A stretch of 17,056 nucleotides of DNA from Peptococcaceae bacterium UBA2264 (GTDB lineage: Bacteria > Bacillota > Desulfitobacteriia > Desulfitobacteriales > Desulfitobacteriaceae). The first letter of the stretch is position 1. Each line of letters opens with the position of its first letter. The notes beneath the pieces are model-generated. The model searched no databases. It was given only the letters and a program-made list of their open reading frames with translations, and had not been told where the DNA came from. The position numbers and the translations under genes are program-made. Where the stretch lies: NCBI GenBank assembly GCA_002347475.1, contig DDXI01000031.1, forward strand, positions 1 to 17,056, given 5' to 3'. Shown piece after piece: positions 6,194-14,329 of this stretch.

Positions 6194-7150
6194 GTGTTTG
6201 AGAAATTTACCGCCTGGAACCGCTGGATAAATGAACACATGTTTCTCGTTGTTTTGACTGGCTTACTCATCGGCTTCAGCTGGGCACCCGGGCCATCTGC
6301 CTTATTTAGTACTTTAGCCATTGTCTTGTTTGCTTATATGACATTCATAACGGCGCTGGGAACCAGTCTAAGGGACTTCAGAAATATTTTCAGTAAACCC
6401 CTCATCCCGCTCTGGTCATTGTTTTTAATTCATATTGTCGCGCCCCTCATTGCCTGGTTCATTGGGAAAACATTCTATCCTGACGATCTGGCGATGCAGA
6501 TGGGATTATTAATATTGGCATCCATCCCGGTCGGGGTCACTTCCATCATTTGGACAGCCGTCGTCAAAGGGGATGTCGCCCTGACTATGGTTGTAGTCAC
6601 CCTGGATACTTTTATTGTGCCAGTATGGCTGCCTGTCTTTTTCCAGCTGATAGCAGGTAAAACAATGCAGATAGATTTTTGGCATATGCTGTTTCAACTC
6701 CTTATGATGGTTACAATACCCAGCTTTGCAGGTATGATTCTCAACGATGCTACCCGAGGAAAACCTGCTGCCTTCGCCAAATCTGTTGGCGGGCTGACTT
6801 CCAAGATCGCCTTGTTCGGAGTAATTTTGATCAATGCTGCCGCAGTTGGACCCTCTATTCAATGGAACATTACTATGGTGAAAATGGTGTTTGTAATTCT
6901 CCTCATGGCTGTTTGCGGTTACAGCCTGGGCATAATAGGCAGTTTCATATTCCGAAATCCCCCCAAAGCAATGACTAAAGCAATGATTTATAATGTCGGA
7001 ATGCGCAATATCAGTTTCGGTGCTGTCCTGGCTGTTGTCTATTTTTCCCCAGCTATAGCCATCCCGGTCACCCTCGGTATGCTCTTCCAACAGCCGCTGG
7101 CAGCTACAATCGCTTATTTTATGTCTCGCCGGGAAATAAGCAACAAATAA
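6194..7150 (+). CDS. Bile acid:sodium symporter (BASS) family transporter
   Basis: A 318-residue integral membrane protein with about nine or ten hydrophobic segments and short loops. The late segment reading N-V-G-M-R-N-I-S-F-G-A-V-L-A matches the conserved family core. A Pro-x-Gly-V-T-S motif near residue 112 marks the opposite half of the inverted-repeat fold. BASS proteins couple sodium entry to uptake of organic acids such as bile acids, pantoate or pyruvate; the substrate here is unknown. Translation starts at GTG 6194, with AAGGAG at 6181-6186 at proper distance; no ATG is available nearby in frame. It stands alone, with repeats upstream and a hairpin about 100 bases downstream. Confidence 0.85.
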   Translation: MFEKFTAWNRWINEHMFLVVLTGLLIGFSWAPGPSALFSTLAIVLFAYMTFITALGTSLRDFRNIFSKPLIPLWSLFLIHIVAPLIAWFIGKTFYPDDLAMQMGLLILASIPVGVTSIIWTAVVKGDVALTMVVVTLDTFIVPVWLPVFFQLIAGKTMQIDFWHMLFQLLMMVTIPSFAGMILNDATRGKPAAFAKSVGGLTSKIALFGVILINAAAVGPSIQWNITMVKMVFVILLMAVCGYSLGIIGSFIFRNPPKAMTKAMIYNVGMRNISFGAVLAVVYFSPAIAIPVTLGMLFQQPLAATIAYFMSRREISNK

Positions 7151-7251
7151 AACTTACTGATACAACACTGCTTGTTTCGAGAAATTTAATTGATAAAGTG
7201 GCTCAATACCTCATATTTATCTCATATTTGATTAGCAGAGCAAGGAATTCG

Positions 7252-7290
7252 GCAGCCGACCGGGATTAATTATCTTGGCCGGCTTAATTT
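7252..7290 (+). terminator. Possible terminator after the BASS transporter
   Basis: AGCCG-A-CC (7253-7260) pairs with GG-C-CGGCT (about 7276-7283) with one mismatch and a 15-base loop, followed by TAATTTTATT. It is about 100 bases after the stop, so the assignment is moderate at best. Confidence 0.4.
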
Positions 7291-7360
7291 TATTGGTCAA
7301 GAGTTTTTATATATTAATTATACAGCCCGGATGGATTTTACTTTCTGTTTTTTAATGATT

Positions 7361-7400
7361 TCTTTATGTTTTCTTTATGGTCTTCACTTGTATTTTTATG
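7361..7400 (+). promoter_or_regulatory. Direct repeats, candidate response-regulator site
   Basis: TCTTTATG occurs at 7361-7368 and 7372-7379, exactly 11 bases apart, and TTTTTATG follows at 7393-7400, two helical turns on. OmpR/KdpE-class regulators bind such tandem repeats. A TATAAT lies at 7423-7428 with no good -35, as expected for an activated promoter. Autoregulation by the regulator encoded downstream is inferred. Confidence 0.45.
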
Positions 7401-7506
7401 TTTTATTAATGGTTAACAGATATATAATAAAGCTGTTGTTCAAGTATTAAGGGTATAATTACCACAAGAAGATTTACAAGAAAGCGAACTTTGAGGGTGA
7501 TAAAAA

Positions 7507-9060
7507 ATGGCGACTGACAGAGCAGCCCAGAGGCATTCCACTTCAATAATTCCTTATCTGGTATCGTGCCTTATGGTCTTATTAATGACTGTATTTATAT
7601 CATTTGTAAGTGCGTTTTTAGGACTGGTTAATATTTCCTTGTTCTATCTCTTGCCAGTGTTATTGAGTGCCGCTCGCTGGGGGACCCTTCCTGCCGTTAT
7701 TACCGGTATAATGGGAACGATAGCCTTTGATCTGTTTTTTGTCCCTCCCATTTACAGTTTTACCGTTGAAGATCTCCGTTATCTGATTAGTTTTGCTATT
7801 TTTATGTTAGTGGGCTTTATCACAGGATCTCTTTCAGATCGCTTAAAAAAACAAGTAAATTATTCACAGCAGCGGGAGAAAAGTGTTTCAGCTCTGTATG
7901 CCTTAAGCAGGGATATCGCTGCTGTTGATAAGATGGATGCCGTCCTGGAGAGTATAGCAAGCAATGTTGCGGGCTCCATGGACGGACAAGTCATATTGCT
8001 TCTGCCCAATGAAAAGGCAGCATTGGAGTTAAAAAAAGCTTCCGGATACCATGATTTCTTAAATGAAAAAGAATTGGCAGTTGCAAACTGGGTATTTGAA
8101 AAAGGGCAGAAAGCGGGGAGGGAAACGGAGAATTTTGGCGCCGCTGCGGCTCTGTATTTGCCGCTAAGTACGGAGCAAGGAACACTGGGTATTCTGGGGA
8201 TTCTTTTTAACGAAGATAAAGTTCCATCAGACCCTGACCGTATTCCTTTATTGGAAGCCTTTGCCGGGTTAGCGGCAATAGCCATCAACCGCACAAAACT
8301 GGCTGGCCAAGCCAGAGAGTCCCTGGCTTTAGTAGAGTCTGAACGTTTACGCACGGCGCTCTTCAATTCATTGTCTCATGATTTGCGAACACCTCTGTCT
8401 TCAATCATTGGCGCGGTTACCGGGCTAATAGAAGATCAAAATGTTATCTATAGTCCGGAAGCTCGAAATGAATTATTACAAACTATTCTGCAGGGAGCAA
8501 AACGAATGAATCGCTTTGTTTCCAACCTCCTGGATATGGCCCGGCTGGAAAGCGGTATGCTGAAATTAAATAAAGAGTGGTGCGATCTTCAGGATATTAT
8601 CGGGGTTGCGATCAACAGGCTTGGGGAATCCATAATTCGTCGTCCCATAGACATAAACATTCAGGAAGATTTACCTTTGATTCAGGCAGATTGTCTTCTG
8701 ATTGAGCAATTGTTTATTAATTTGCTGGACAATGCGCTTAAGTATTCTGAAGCAGACAGCAAAATAGCGGTAACTATTCGGCGGCAAGGAAAGCAACTGG
8801 AGATAGCGGTTGCTAATCGGGGACCAGGAATAGCGGAGACAGATTTGAGTAAGGTTTTCGATAAATTTTATCGACTCAGCTCCCCGCTCCAGGTGAGTGG
8901 AACAGGACTCGGCTTAGCAATTTGTAAAGGATTTGTGGAAGCACATGGTGGTAATATTTGGGCTGAAAACAATAAACTCGGTGGGGTGACTATTACGTTT
9001 ACCCTTCCGCTCACCAAGCAATTCAGCGGTATAGTTCCAGCTATGAATGAAGGAGTTTAA
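7507..9060 (+). CDS. KdpD-like sensor histidine kinase lacking the N-terminal KdpD/Usp region
   Basis: A 517-residue membrane kinase. Four hydrophobic segments (roughly residues 15-110) form the DUF4118 block found in the middle of KdpD. A GAF-like domain (about 130-265) follows. The HisKA motif L-S-H-D-L-R-T-P has phosphoacceptor His291. The ATPase domain shows Asn405 and Asn409 (N box), G-P-G-I and G-T-G-L-G-L-A-I-C. Full KdpD is close to 900 residues and begins with a cytoplasmic KdpD and universal-stress domain; that half is absent and nothing upstream codes for it. ATG 7507 follows GAGGGTG. The regulator gene starts one base after its stop, with its ribosome site inside this gene. It probably senses potassium or osmotic state through the membrane and GAF parts. 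No symbol is given because kdpD would imply the full protein. Confidence 0.85.
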   Translation: MATDRAAQRHSTSIIPYLVSCLMVLLMTVFISFVSAFLGLVNISLFYLLPVLLSAARWGTLPAVITGIMGTIAFDLFFVPPIYSFTVEDLRYLISFAIFMLVGFITGSLSDRLKKQVNYSQQREKSVSALYALSRDIAAVDKMDAVLESIASNVAGSMDGQVILLLPNEKAALELKKASGYHDFLNEKELAVANWVFEKGQKAGRETENFGAAAALYLPLSTEQGTLGILGILFNEDKVPSDPDRIPLLEAFAGLAAIAINRTKLAGQARESLALVESERLRTALFNSLSHDLRTPLSSIIGAVTGLIEDQNVIYSPEARNELLQTILQGAKRMNRFVSNLLDMARLESGMLKLNKEWCDLQDIIGVAINRLGESIIRRPIDINIQEDLPLIQADCLLIEQLFINLLDNALKYSEADSKIAVTIRRQGKQLEIAVANRGPGIAETDLSKVFDKFYRLSSPLQVSGTGLGLAICKGFVEAHGGNIWAENNKLGGVTITFTLPLTKQFSGIVPAMNEGV

Positions 9061-9061
9061 G

Positions 9062-9745
9062 ATGGAAAACAATGGGCCGCGCATTTTAATTATTGATGAT
9101 GAAACACAGATTCGACGTTTCCTGCGGGTTGCTTTAAGCAGTCATGGCTATTTGGTAAAAGATGTCGGGACGGGAAAAGAAGGCCTGGACGCCGCGGCTA
9201 TGTTCAGCCCGGATTTAGTTGTTTTGGATTTAGGATTACCCGATATAGATGGCATAGAAGTTGTTCGTCAATTACGGGAATGGTCTAAAGTCCCGATCAT
9301 TATTCTCTCTGTCAAAGAACAGGAGCAAGTTAAAATTACAGCCCTGGACTGCGGTGCCGATGATTATGTGACAAAACCTTTTGGCATGGGTGAACTCTTG
9401 GCCCGAATCCGGGCTGCCCTGCGTCATGTCAGCGGAGCAGAAGAACAGCCTGTTTTACAATTTGGCGATTTGACCATTGATTTCGTCCATCGCCGGATTA
9501 CCAGGGATGGCAACGAAATCAAACTAACCCTCACTGAATATGAGCTGGTAAGAAATTTAGCAATTAATGCCGGCAAGGTTCTTACCCACAAATCTTTACT
9601 GCGTGCGGTCTGGGGACCATCTTACGAAAATGAAGTCCAATACTTACGGGTATACATCGGTCAGATCAGGCGCAAACTGGAACATGACCCCTCCCGTCCC
9701 AGACATATAATTACAGAACCTGGCGTAGGTTACCGTTTACTATAA
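9062..9745 (+). CDS. kdpE: KdpE-like OmpR-family response regulator
   Basis: A 227-residue DNA-binding regulator. The receiver domain shows the acidic pair Asp12-Asp13, phosphoacceptor Asp56 in V-V-L-D-L-G-L-P-D, and the conserved K-P-F. The C-terminal winged helix carries L-T-x-T-E-Y-E-L and ends in R-x-I-I-T-E-P-G-V-G-Y-R-L. The extended match at both ends is characteristic of KdpE. ATG 9062 has AAGGAG (9050-9055) upstream; an in-frame ATG at 9047 would overlap the kinase and lacks a ribosome site. It is translationally coupled to the kinase. Targets are likely its own operon and the downstream importer, because no kdpFABC is present in this window. Confidence 0.85.
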   Translation: MENNGPRILIIDDETQIRRFLRVALSSHGYLVKDVGTGKEGLDAAAMFSPDLVVLDLGLPDIDGIEVVRQLREWSKVPIIILSVKEQEQVKITALDCGADDYVTKPFGMGELLARIRAALRHVSGAEEQPVLQFGDLTIDFVHRRITRDGNEIKLTLTEYELVRNLAINAGKVLTHKSLLRAVWGPSYENEVQYLRVYIGQIRRKLEHDPSRPRHIITEPGVGYRLL

Positions 9746-9807
9746 CTCATTCTTATTCTCATTAATGGTTCAAAGAAAGAAGATTTATTATTTGGGAGAT
9801 TGAGAAG

Positions 9808-9837
9808 ATGAAAGAAGGCGCCGGTTCCGATGGCTAG
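9808..9837 (+). CDS. Short upstream ORF (9 codons) overlapping the importer start
   Basis: ATG 9808 has GGGAG (9794-9798) at good distance and encodes M-K-E-G-A-G-S-D-G before TAG at 9835-9837. It overlaps the importer start (9830) in another frame. The importer ATG itself has only a weak upstream AGAAGG, so ribosomes ending at 9837 may re-start there. This could equally be a chance ORF. Confidence 0.3.
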   Translation: MKEGAGSDG

Positions 9838-11767
9838 TATGAATAATATATATTCCCGAAAACTGCGCACCTTAATTTTTGGTAATCCTTTAGCCACAAA
9901 AAGTGCTGAAGAGGCGAAAATTGGTGTCAGCGGAGGGATTCCAGTTTTTGGTTCAGACATTATCTCTTCTCAGGGATATGCTCCGGACGAAATCCTCTAT
10001 GTCCTCCTTTTGGCTGGATCTTTGGGTTATGCCTATGTTTTAAAAATTTCGCTGGCCATCGTCCTGCTGGTCATATGTATTTTCCTTGTATACCGCAAAG
10101 CGATCCAGAAATACGCCGAAGGCGGGGGGTCATATACCATCGCCAGAGCTTATCTGGGGGAAAACTATGGCCTTATTGCCGGGGCAAGTTTGACACTTGA
10201 TTATATTTTGACGGTTGCCGTGAGTGTCAGTTCGGCGATAGAGAATTTGACCGGGATTTTTCCCTGGTTAGCCTCATCTGATCATAAAGTCCTCGCCGAC
10301 TGTCTGGTTATCATGTTTATGGCCTGGATCAATTTACGAGGTTTGAAAGAGTCCGCCCGCTTATTTTCCGTTCCAGTTTACCTTTATCTTTCCACCTTAG
10401 CGCTCCTGGTCGGAACCGGTTTAGTGGAGATTTTGCTTCATGGTGTAGTTCCAAATTCTGTAGCAACAGGACATATCAACTCTTCTACAGCCAGCGGGAT
10501 GACCTTGTTTATCCTGGCCCGGGCCTTTGCCGGCGGAACTACAGCTTTGACGGGTTTTGAAGCAGTGAGCAATGGTGTTACCGCCTTCAAAAAACCCTCC
10601 CAGAAGCGTGCAATCAAAACTTTGTTAATTTTGGCTATAATTGTATCTTTGGGATTAGCAGGGTTGACCTATTTATCCGGTGCCTACCATCTTGTTCCAG
10701 CTGAAGGGAATACTATTCTGAATCAATTAGGCTTAATTATTTTTGGGAAAAACATTCTCTATTTTATACTGATGGGAACAGCCGCGGGAATTTTGGTCAT
10801 TGCCTCCAATACACCTTATGCCGGGTTACCGATTTTATTGAGTTTAATGGCTCAACAAGGCTATACACCCAGATATTTCAAAAACCTGGGGGATAGATTG
10901 GTTTATCATGTAGGGATCTGGACGTTATTTCTCGTCTCCAGTTTTCTGATTATTATGTTTCATGGGGATACCCATTCCATGCTGCCTCTTTACGCTATAG
11001 GTGTATTTATATCCTTCACCTTAACGGGCCTGGGTCTTGCCAAACACACCTGGCAGGAAAGAGGGGAAAGATGGCAGTCCGATATGTTCTTTTTCAGCTT
11101 TGGAGGTATCGTTTCCTTTCTGGTCTTACTCATTTTCATTATAACCAAGTTTAAGCAAGGGGCCTGGCTTATTATTGTGATTATGCCTCTGCTCGTACTG
11201 ATGTTCCGCGGTATTCGTCAAGTTTATCAGGGGGAGATCCAGAACCTGGAGATCACTCCGGAAGCTGAAGAAGATTTTCGCAGGCATATGATCAGACTAA
11301 AACGGCGGAGAGCAAATGTTAAATTAACCGACTTTCGGGATAAAGTCATCGTCCCGGTTTATGACTTGAACCTGGTTGTTCTGAAGACGCTGAAATATGC
11401 TTACTCTTTAACCCCTCAGATCACGGCTGTTCATGTTGCTTCAGAACCAATCCGGACAGAAAAACTGCTTAAGCATTGGGCAGAACACCATATAGAAATC
11501 CCTCTGGAAATAGTCGAGTCTCCCTACCGGTCCACTGTCCAGGACTTATTAAGATATATTGATAAAGTCGAAAAGGATGGGAATTTTGACACAATTACTT
11601 TAGCTGTTCCGGAATATGTGCCAATAAAATTGTGGCACAATTTGCTGCATAATCAGACTGGGCAATTGATGAAGCTGATGTTTCTTTTCCGCAAAAACGT
11701 TTACGTGACCAGTGTTCCTTATCATCCCGGGAGGAAACAAGTGCCGCCTGTTGTACCCAATAATTGA
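9830..11767 (+). CDS. kimA: KimA-like potassium importer (APC superfamily, with C-terminal soluble domain)
   Basis: A 645-residue protein. The first 460 or so residues have about 12 transmembrane segments and an APC-family opening: a cytoplasmic start (I-F-G-N-P-L-A-T-K), then S-G-G-I-P-V-F-G-S-D-I-I-S-S, and G-G-G-S-Y-T-I-A-R-A. The rest (about 470-645) is a soluble domain with V-I-V-P-V-Y-D and T-A-V-H-V, resembling a universal-stress fold. This layout matches KimA (formerly YdaO) of Bacillus subtilis, a high-affinity potassium importer controlled by c-di-AMP. It follows a KdpE-like regulator by 84 bases, which supports a potassium role. The start is uncertain: ATG 9830 or the in-frame ATG 9839. 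A generic amino-acid permease is less likely given the C-terminal domain. Confidence 0.75.
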   Translation: MASMNNIYSRKLRTLIFGNPLATKSAEEAKIGVSGGIPVFGSDIISSQGYAPDEILYVLLLAGSLGYAYVLKISLAIVLLVICIFLVYRKAIQKYAEGGGSYTIARAYLGENYGLIAGASLTLDYILTVAVSVSSAIENLTGIFPWLASSDHKVLADCLVIMFMAWINLRGLKESARLFSVPVYLYLSTLALLVGTGLVEILLHGVVPNSVATGHINSSTASGMTLFILARAFAGGTTALTGFEAVSNGVTAFKKPSQKRAIKTLLILAIIVSLGLAGLTYLSGAYHLVPAEGNTILNQLGLIIFGKNILYFILMGTAAGILVIASNTPYAGLPILLSLMAQQGYTPRYFKNLGDRLVYHVGIWTLFLVSSFLIIMFHGDTHSMLPLYAIGVFISFTLTGLGLAKHTWQERGERWQSDMFFFSFGGIVSFLVLLIFIITKFKQGAWLIIVIMPLLVLMFRGIRQVYQGEIQNLEITPEAEEDFRRHMIRLKRRRANVKLTDFRDKVIVPVYDLNLVVLKTLKYAYSLTPQITAVHVASEPIRTEKLLKHWAEHHIEIPLEIVESPYRSTVQDLLRYIDKVEKDGNFDTITLAVPEYVPIKLWHNLLHNQTGQLMKLMFLFRKNVYVTSVPYHPGRKQVPPVVPNN

Positions 11768-11828
11768 CCCCAGGAAAGAACCCCGTTTTCTAATACAGTT
11801 TGAAAACGGGGTTTATCTTGGGGTCAAT
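11763..11828 (+). terminator. Nested hairpin terminator containing the importer stop codon
   Basis: An inner stem AACCCCGTTTTC/GAAAACGGGGTT (11779-11790 with 11802-11813) is followed by TTATCTT. It is enclosed by a second perfect 10-bp pair, ATTGACCCCA (11763-11772) with TGGGGTCAAT (11819-11828). The importer TGA (11765-11767) lies in the outer stem. Confidence 0.75.
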
Positions 11829-11946
11829 CAGTTATTTCTAAGTTAATCATAAAATATTGAAATTAAAGTTCTCAGATATTAGGGCAGAACTGAACATTGC
11901 TTTATTCAGCAAAGCCTTGCTATAATGGATTTATTATTGGAAGGGT

Positions 11947-12054
11947 ATGTATACTATCACGAAAAAAGCAGGTATCAGACTCTTGTTTGTTTGCCTCTCG
12001 ATCATAGTTTTTGCTTAAGGCTGTTCAGGTGGATTTCACCAAGGAGGTTACAGA
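11947..12054 (+). pseudogene. Lipoprotein signal-peptide remnant with in-frame stop
   Basis: From ATG 11947 the frame encodes M-Y-T-I-T-K-K-A-G-I-R then a hydrophobic stretch L-L-F-V-C-L-S-I-I-V-F-A, a TAA at 12016-12018, and G-C-S-G-G. Apart from the stop this is a complete lipoprotein signal with a lipobox-like cysteine. A single TTA-to-TAA change (Leu to stop) would explain it. No lipoprotein body follows; the frame runs directly into the acetate kinase ATG at 12055. It may be the first part of a gene cut off where the kinase DNA was joined. The remaining bases from 11829 hold nothing else recognisable. A chance hydrophobic frame cannot be excluded. Confidence 0.45.
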
Positions 12055-13269
12055 ATGACAGACCAGCCCTCCGCAATACCGACTCACAGCAGCGTGCTGA
12101 CGCTCAATGGCGGTTCGTCGACCATCAAGTTCGCGCTTTACCAGGTGGACAAACCGCTGAAGCGAAAGCTTTATGGAAAAATTGATCGTATTGGCCTGAG
12201 TGGTACTAAGCTGATGTGCAGCGACTCCAGCGGGAATCAGCGGAAAAGTTACAGTATCGCAGCCTCCGACCACAGGTCGGTGGTGAATTTTCTGATTGAT
12301 TGGCTCACAGAACAGGATGAATCGGCCTCGGTCGTGGCTCTGGGACACCGTGTGGTACATGGAATGAAACACTTTCAGCCCGAGATTGTCACTCAGAAAT
12401 TATTAGATGAACTGCATCGCATCAGGCCCTACGACCCGGATCATCTGCCCCTCGAAATCAAAATGATCGAAATATTTCGCCGGCATCAGCCGGAAATGCC
12501 CCAGGTAGCTTGCTTCGACACAGCTTTTCACCACACCATGCCGCGTGTAGCCAAGCTGTTTCCGATTCCGCGACGTTTCGAAGCACAAGGAGTTCAAAGA
12601 TACGGTTTCCACGGTCTTTCTTACGCTTATCTTATTGAAGAACTTACCCGCCTCGGCGACCCGGCGGCCTCCGAGGGCCGTGTGATACTCGCTCATCTCG
12701 GCAGTGGCGCAAGTCTGGCCGCCCTGCGCGATGGTAAAAGTATCGACACGAGTATGGGTTTCACGCCGACAGCAGGATTAATGATGAGCACCCGCTCCGG
12801 TGATTTGGATCCTGGTCTGGCATCGTATCTGGCGCGAACCGAGCGCATGACCACAAAACAATTTTACGAGATGGTCAATCATAAGTCGGGATTGCTCGGA
12901 GTATCGGAGACCAGTTCCGACATGCGAGACTTGCTTGAGCAGGAGAACAGTGACGTACGGGCGGCAGAAGCAGTGGCTCTATTTATTTACCAGGTTAAGA
13001 AATGGATCGGCGCGTTTGCGGCGGCGATGGGCGGCTTGGACACGCTGGTATTCGCCGGTGGCATCGGAGAAAATCTACCCGCGATCCGCGCCCGGATATG
13101 CAATGACCTGGAATTCCTTGGTATCGAAATTGAGGAAAGTCTGAACGCGGCGAACGATGGCCTGATTTCCTCGTCTGCCGGCCGGGTTGCAGTTCGTGTC
13201 ATTCATACAGATGAAGAACAGATGATCGCTCGCTCGGTGTGCCATATACTCGGACTGGTTAACCCTTGA
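12055..13269 (+). CDS. ackA: Acetate kinase
   Basis: A 404-residue cytosolic enzyme that interconverts acetate plus ATP and acetyl phosphate plus ADP, close to the family's usual length of about 400. Visible motifs are L-N-G-G-S-S-T-I-K-F near the start (family form N-x-G-S-S-S-x-K), G-H-R-V-V-H-G with Arg99, F-D-T-A-F-H with Asp155, Y-G-F-H-G with His186, R-S-G-D-L-D-P with Arg247, G-G-I-G-E-N and a C-terminal D-E-E (Glu387/388). These match the catalytic set of acetate kinases. AAGGAGG at 12041-12047 fixes the start. Base composition differs sharply from its neighbours: 12661-12720 is 42 of 60 G or C. No phosphotransacetylase is adjacent; a phosphoketolase partner elsewhere is possible. Its end overlaps the convergent aminotransferase gene by 11 bases. 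Confidence 0.92.
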   Translation: MTDQPSAIPTHSSVLTLNGGSSTIKFALYQVDKPLKRKLYGKIDRIGLSGTKLMCSDSSGNQRKSYSIAASDHRSVVNFLIDWLTEQDESASVVALGHRVVHGMKHFQPEIVTQKLLDELHRIRPYDPDHLPLEIKMIEIFRRHQPEMPQVACFDTAFHHTMPRVAKLFPIPRRFEAQGVQRYGFHGLSYAYLIEELTRLGDPAASEGRVILAHLGSGASLAALRDGKSIDTSMGFTPTAGLMMSTRSGDLDPGLASYLARTERMTTKQFYEMVNHKSGLLGVSETSSDMRDLLEQENSDVRAAEAVALFIYQVKKWIGAFAAAMGGLDTLVFAGGIGENLPAIRARICNDLEFLGIEIEESLNAANDGLISSSAGRVAVRVIHTDEEQMIARSVCHILGLVNP

Positions 13270-14329
13270 TTTCCTCCATCCAGTTAAATTGATCTGCTAT
13301 TTTACCGGACTGTACGCCGGTAATATAATCAAAGAGTTTTTGGGAAAATTCACCGGTTTGGTTATTGTTGATTATAATTTTTTGGCCCTTCCAGGATAGA
13401 CTGCCAACAGGGGAGATGACCGCAGCGGTACCGGAACCAAATATTTCTTCTAACTCACCTTTGGCATGGCTTTCAAACACTTCTTCAATCGAAATCTGGC
13501 GTTCAATTACTTTTATCCCCCAGTTCTGGCATAATTCCAGGACAGTCTTCCGGGTTATGCCTCCTAAAATACTGCCAGTGAGTGCCGGGGTAATGATTTC
13601 ACCCTTAATCTTGAAGAGAATATTCATTGTCCCTACTTCTTCAATATATTTGCGTTCAACCGCATCTAACCAGAGGACTTGCCCGAAACCTTCAGCATAA
13701 GCTTCTTGTTGAGCAGCTAAACTCATGGCGTAATTAGCCGGTGTTTTCGCTTCACCCAGACCTCCTTTAACAGCCCGAACATATTTATCTTCCACTTTAA
13801 TACTAATGGGATTAAAGCCGGTCTTATAGTAAGCACCAACTGGGGAAAGGATAATAAACAATTTATAGCTATCCGCAACCTTGACACCAAGGTGCGCTTC
13901 ATCAGAGACCACAAAGGGTCTGATATAAAGGGAAGTACCGGGCTTGCCTGGAACCCAGTCCTTCTCTAAAGCCAATAGTTTTAATAATGCCGTGTGCACT
14001 TGTTCAACATCCATTTGGGGAATATTAAGATATCGGGCTGAGCGGTTAAACCGATTTAAATACTCATAGGGTCTGAATACCCAAACCCGATTATCAGCGG
14101 AACGAAAAGCTTTCATTCCTTCAAAAATCGCTTGGCCATAATGAAAGACGGTCATAGAAGGATTGGCCGGAAAATCACCAAATGGCACGATGCGCGGGGA
14201 ATGCCAGCCTTTGCCCGTCATATAGTCCATCATAAACATATGGTCAGTAAATATTTTGCCAAAACCGAGTTCATTGTCCATAGGCAGAGAACTCACTTTC
14301 TCTGCTTTGGTTAAAGTAATTTCTATCAC
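13259..14329 (-). CDS. ilvE: Branched-chain amino acid aminotransferase
   Basis: A 356-residue PLP enzyme that transfers the amino group between glutamate and the keto acids of valine, leucine and isoleucine, at the last step of their synthesis. The cofactor lysine is Lys195 in G-E-A-K-T-P-A-N-Y-A. The phosphate-binding and substrate parts show F-E-G-M-K-A-F, R-S-A-R, Glu231 in E-E-V-G-T-M-N and G-S-G-T-A-A-V. Length and motifs fit the longer (BCAT, class IV) form. Translation begins at a GTG (complement of 14327-14329), with AGGAGG at the complement of about 14336-14342 and a six-base spacing. It stands alone on the minus strand, divergent from the binding-protein gene and convergent with ackA. 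Confidence 0.92.
   Translation of the reverse strand: MIEITLTKAEKVSSLPMDNELGFGKIFTDHMFMMDYMTGKGWHSPRIVPFGDFPANPSMTVFHYGQAIFEGMKAFRSADNRVWVFRPYEYLNRFNRSARYLNIPQMDVEQVHTALLKLLALEKDWVPGKPGTSLYIRPFVVSDEAHLGVKVADSYKLFIILSPVGAYYKTGFNPISIKVEDKYVRAVKGGLGEAKTPANYAMSLAAQQEAYAEGFGQVLWLDAVERKYIEEVGTMNILFKIKGEIITPALTGSILGGITRKTVLELCQNWGIKVIERQISIEEVFESHAKGELEEIFGSGTAAVISPVGSLSWKGQKIIINNNQTGEFSQKLFDYITGVQSGKIADQFNWMEEIKG

Larger units (their letters stand above)
7151..7506. other. Intergenic region ahead of the potassium module
   Basis: These 356 bases hold no credible gene on either strand. They contain the possible terminator near 7252-7290, a T-rich stretch with repeated TTTATG words at 7361-7400, and two -10-like TATAAT boxes (7423-7428 and 7454-7459). 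The region most likely carries the promoter and regulator sites of the kinase gene. Confidence 0.6.

Noticed and set aside
6509..7090. Minus-strand frame of 193 codons opposite the BASS transporter
   Set aside because: Its composition (many His, Asn, Gln) is not protein-like, and the plus strand encodes a clear membrane transporter.
11925..12185. 86-codon plus-strand frame running into acetate kinase
   Set aside because: Its second half is acetate kinase DNA read in the wrong frame, and its first half has no recognisable content.
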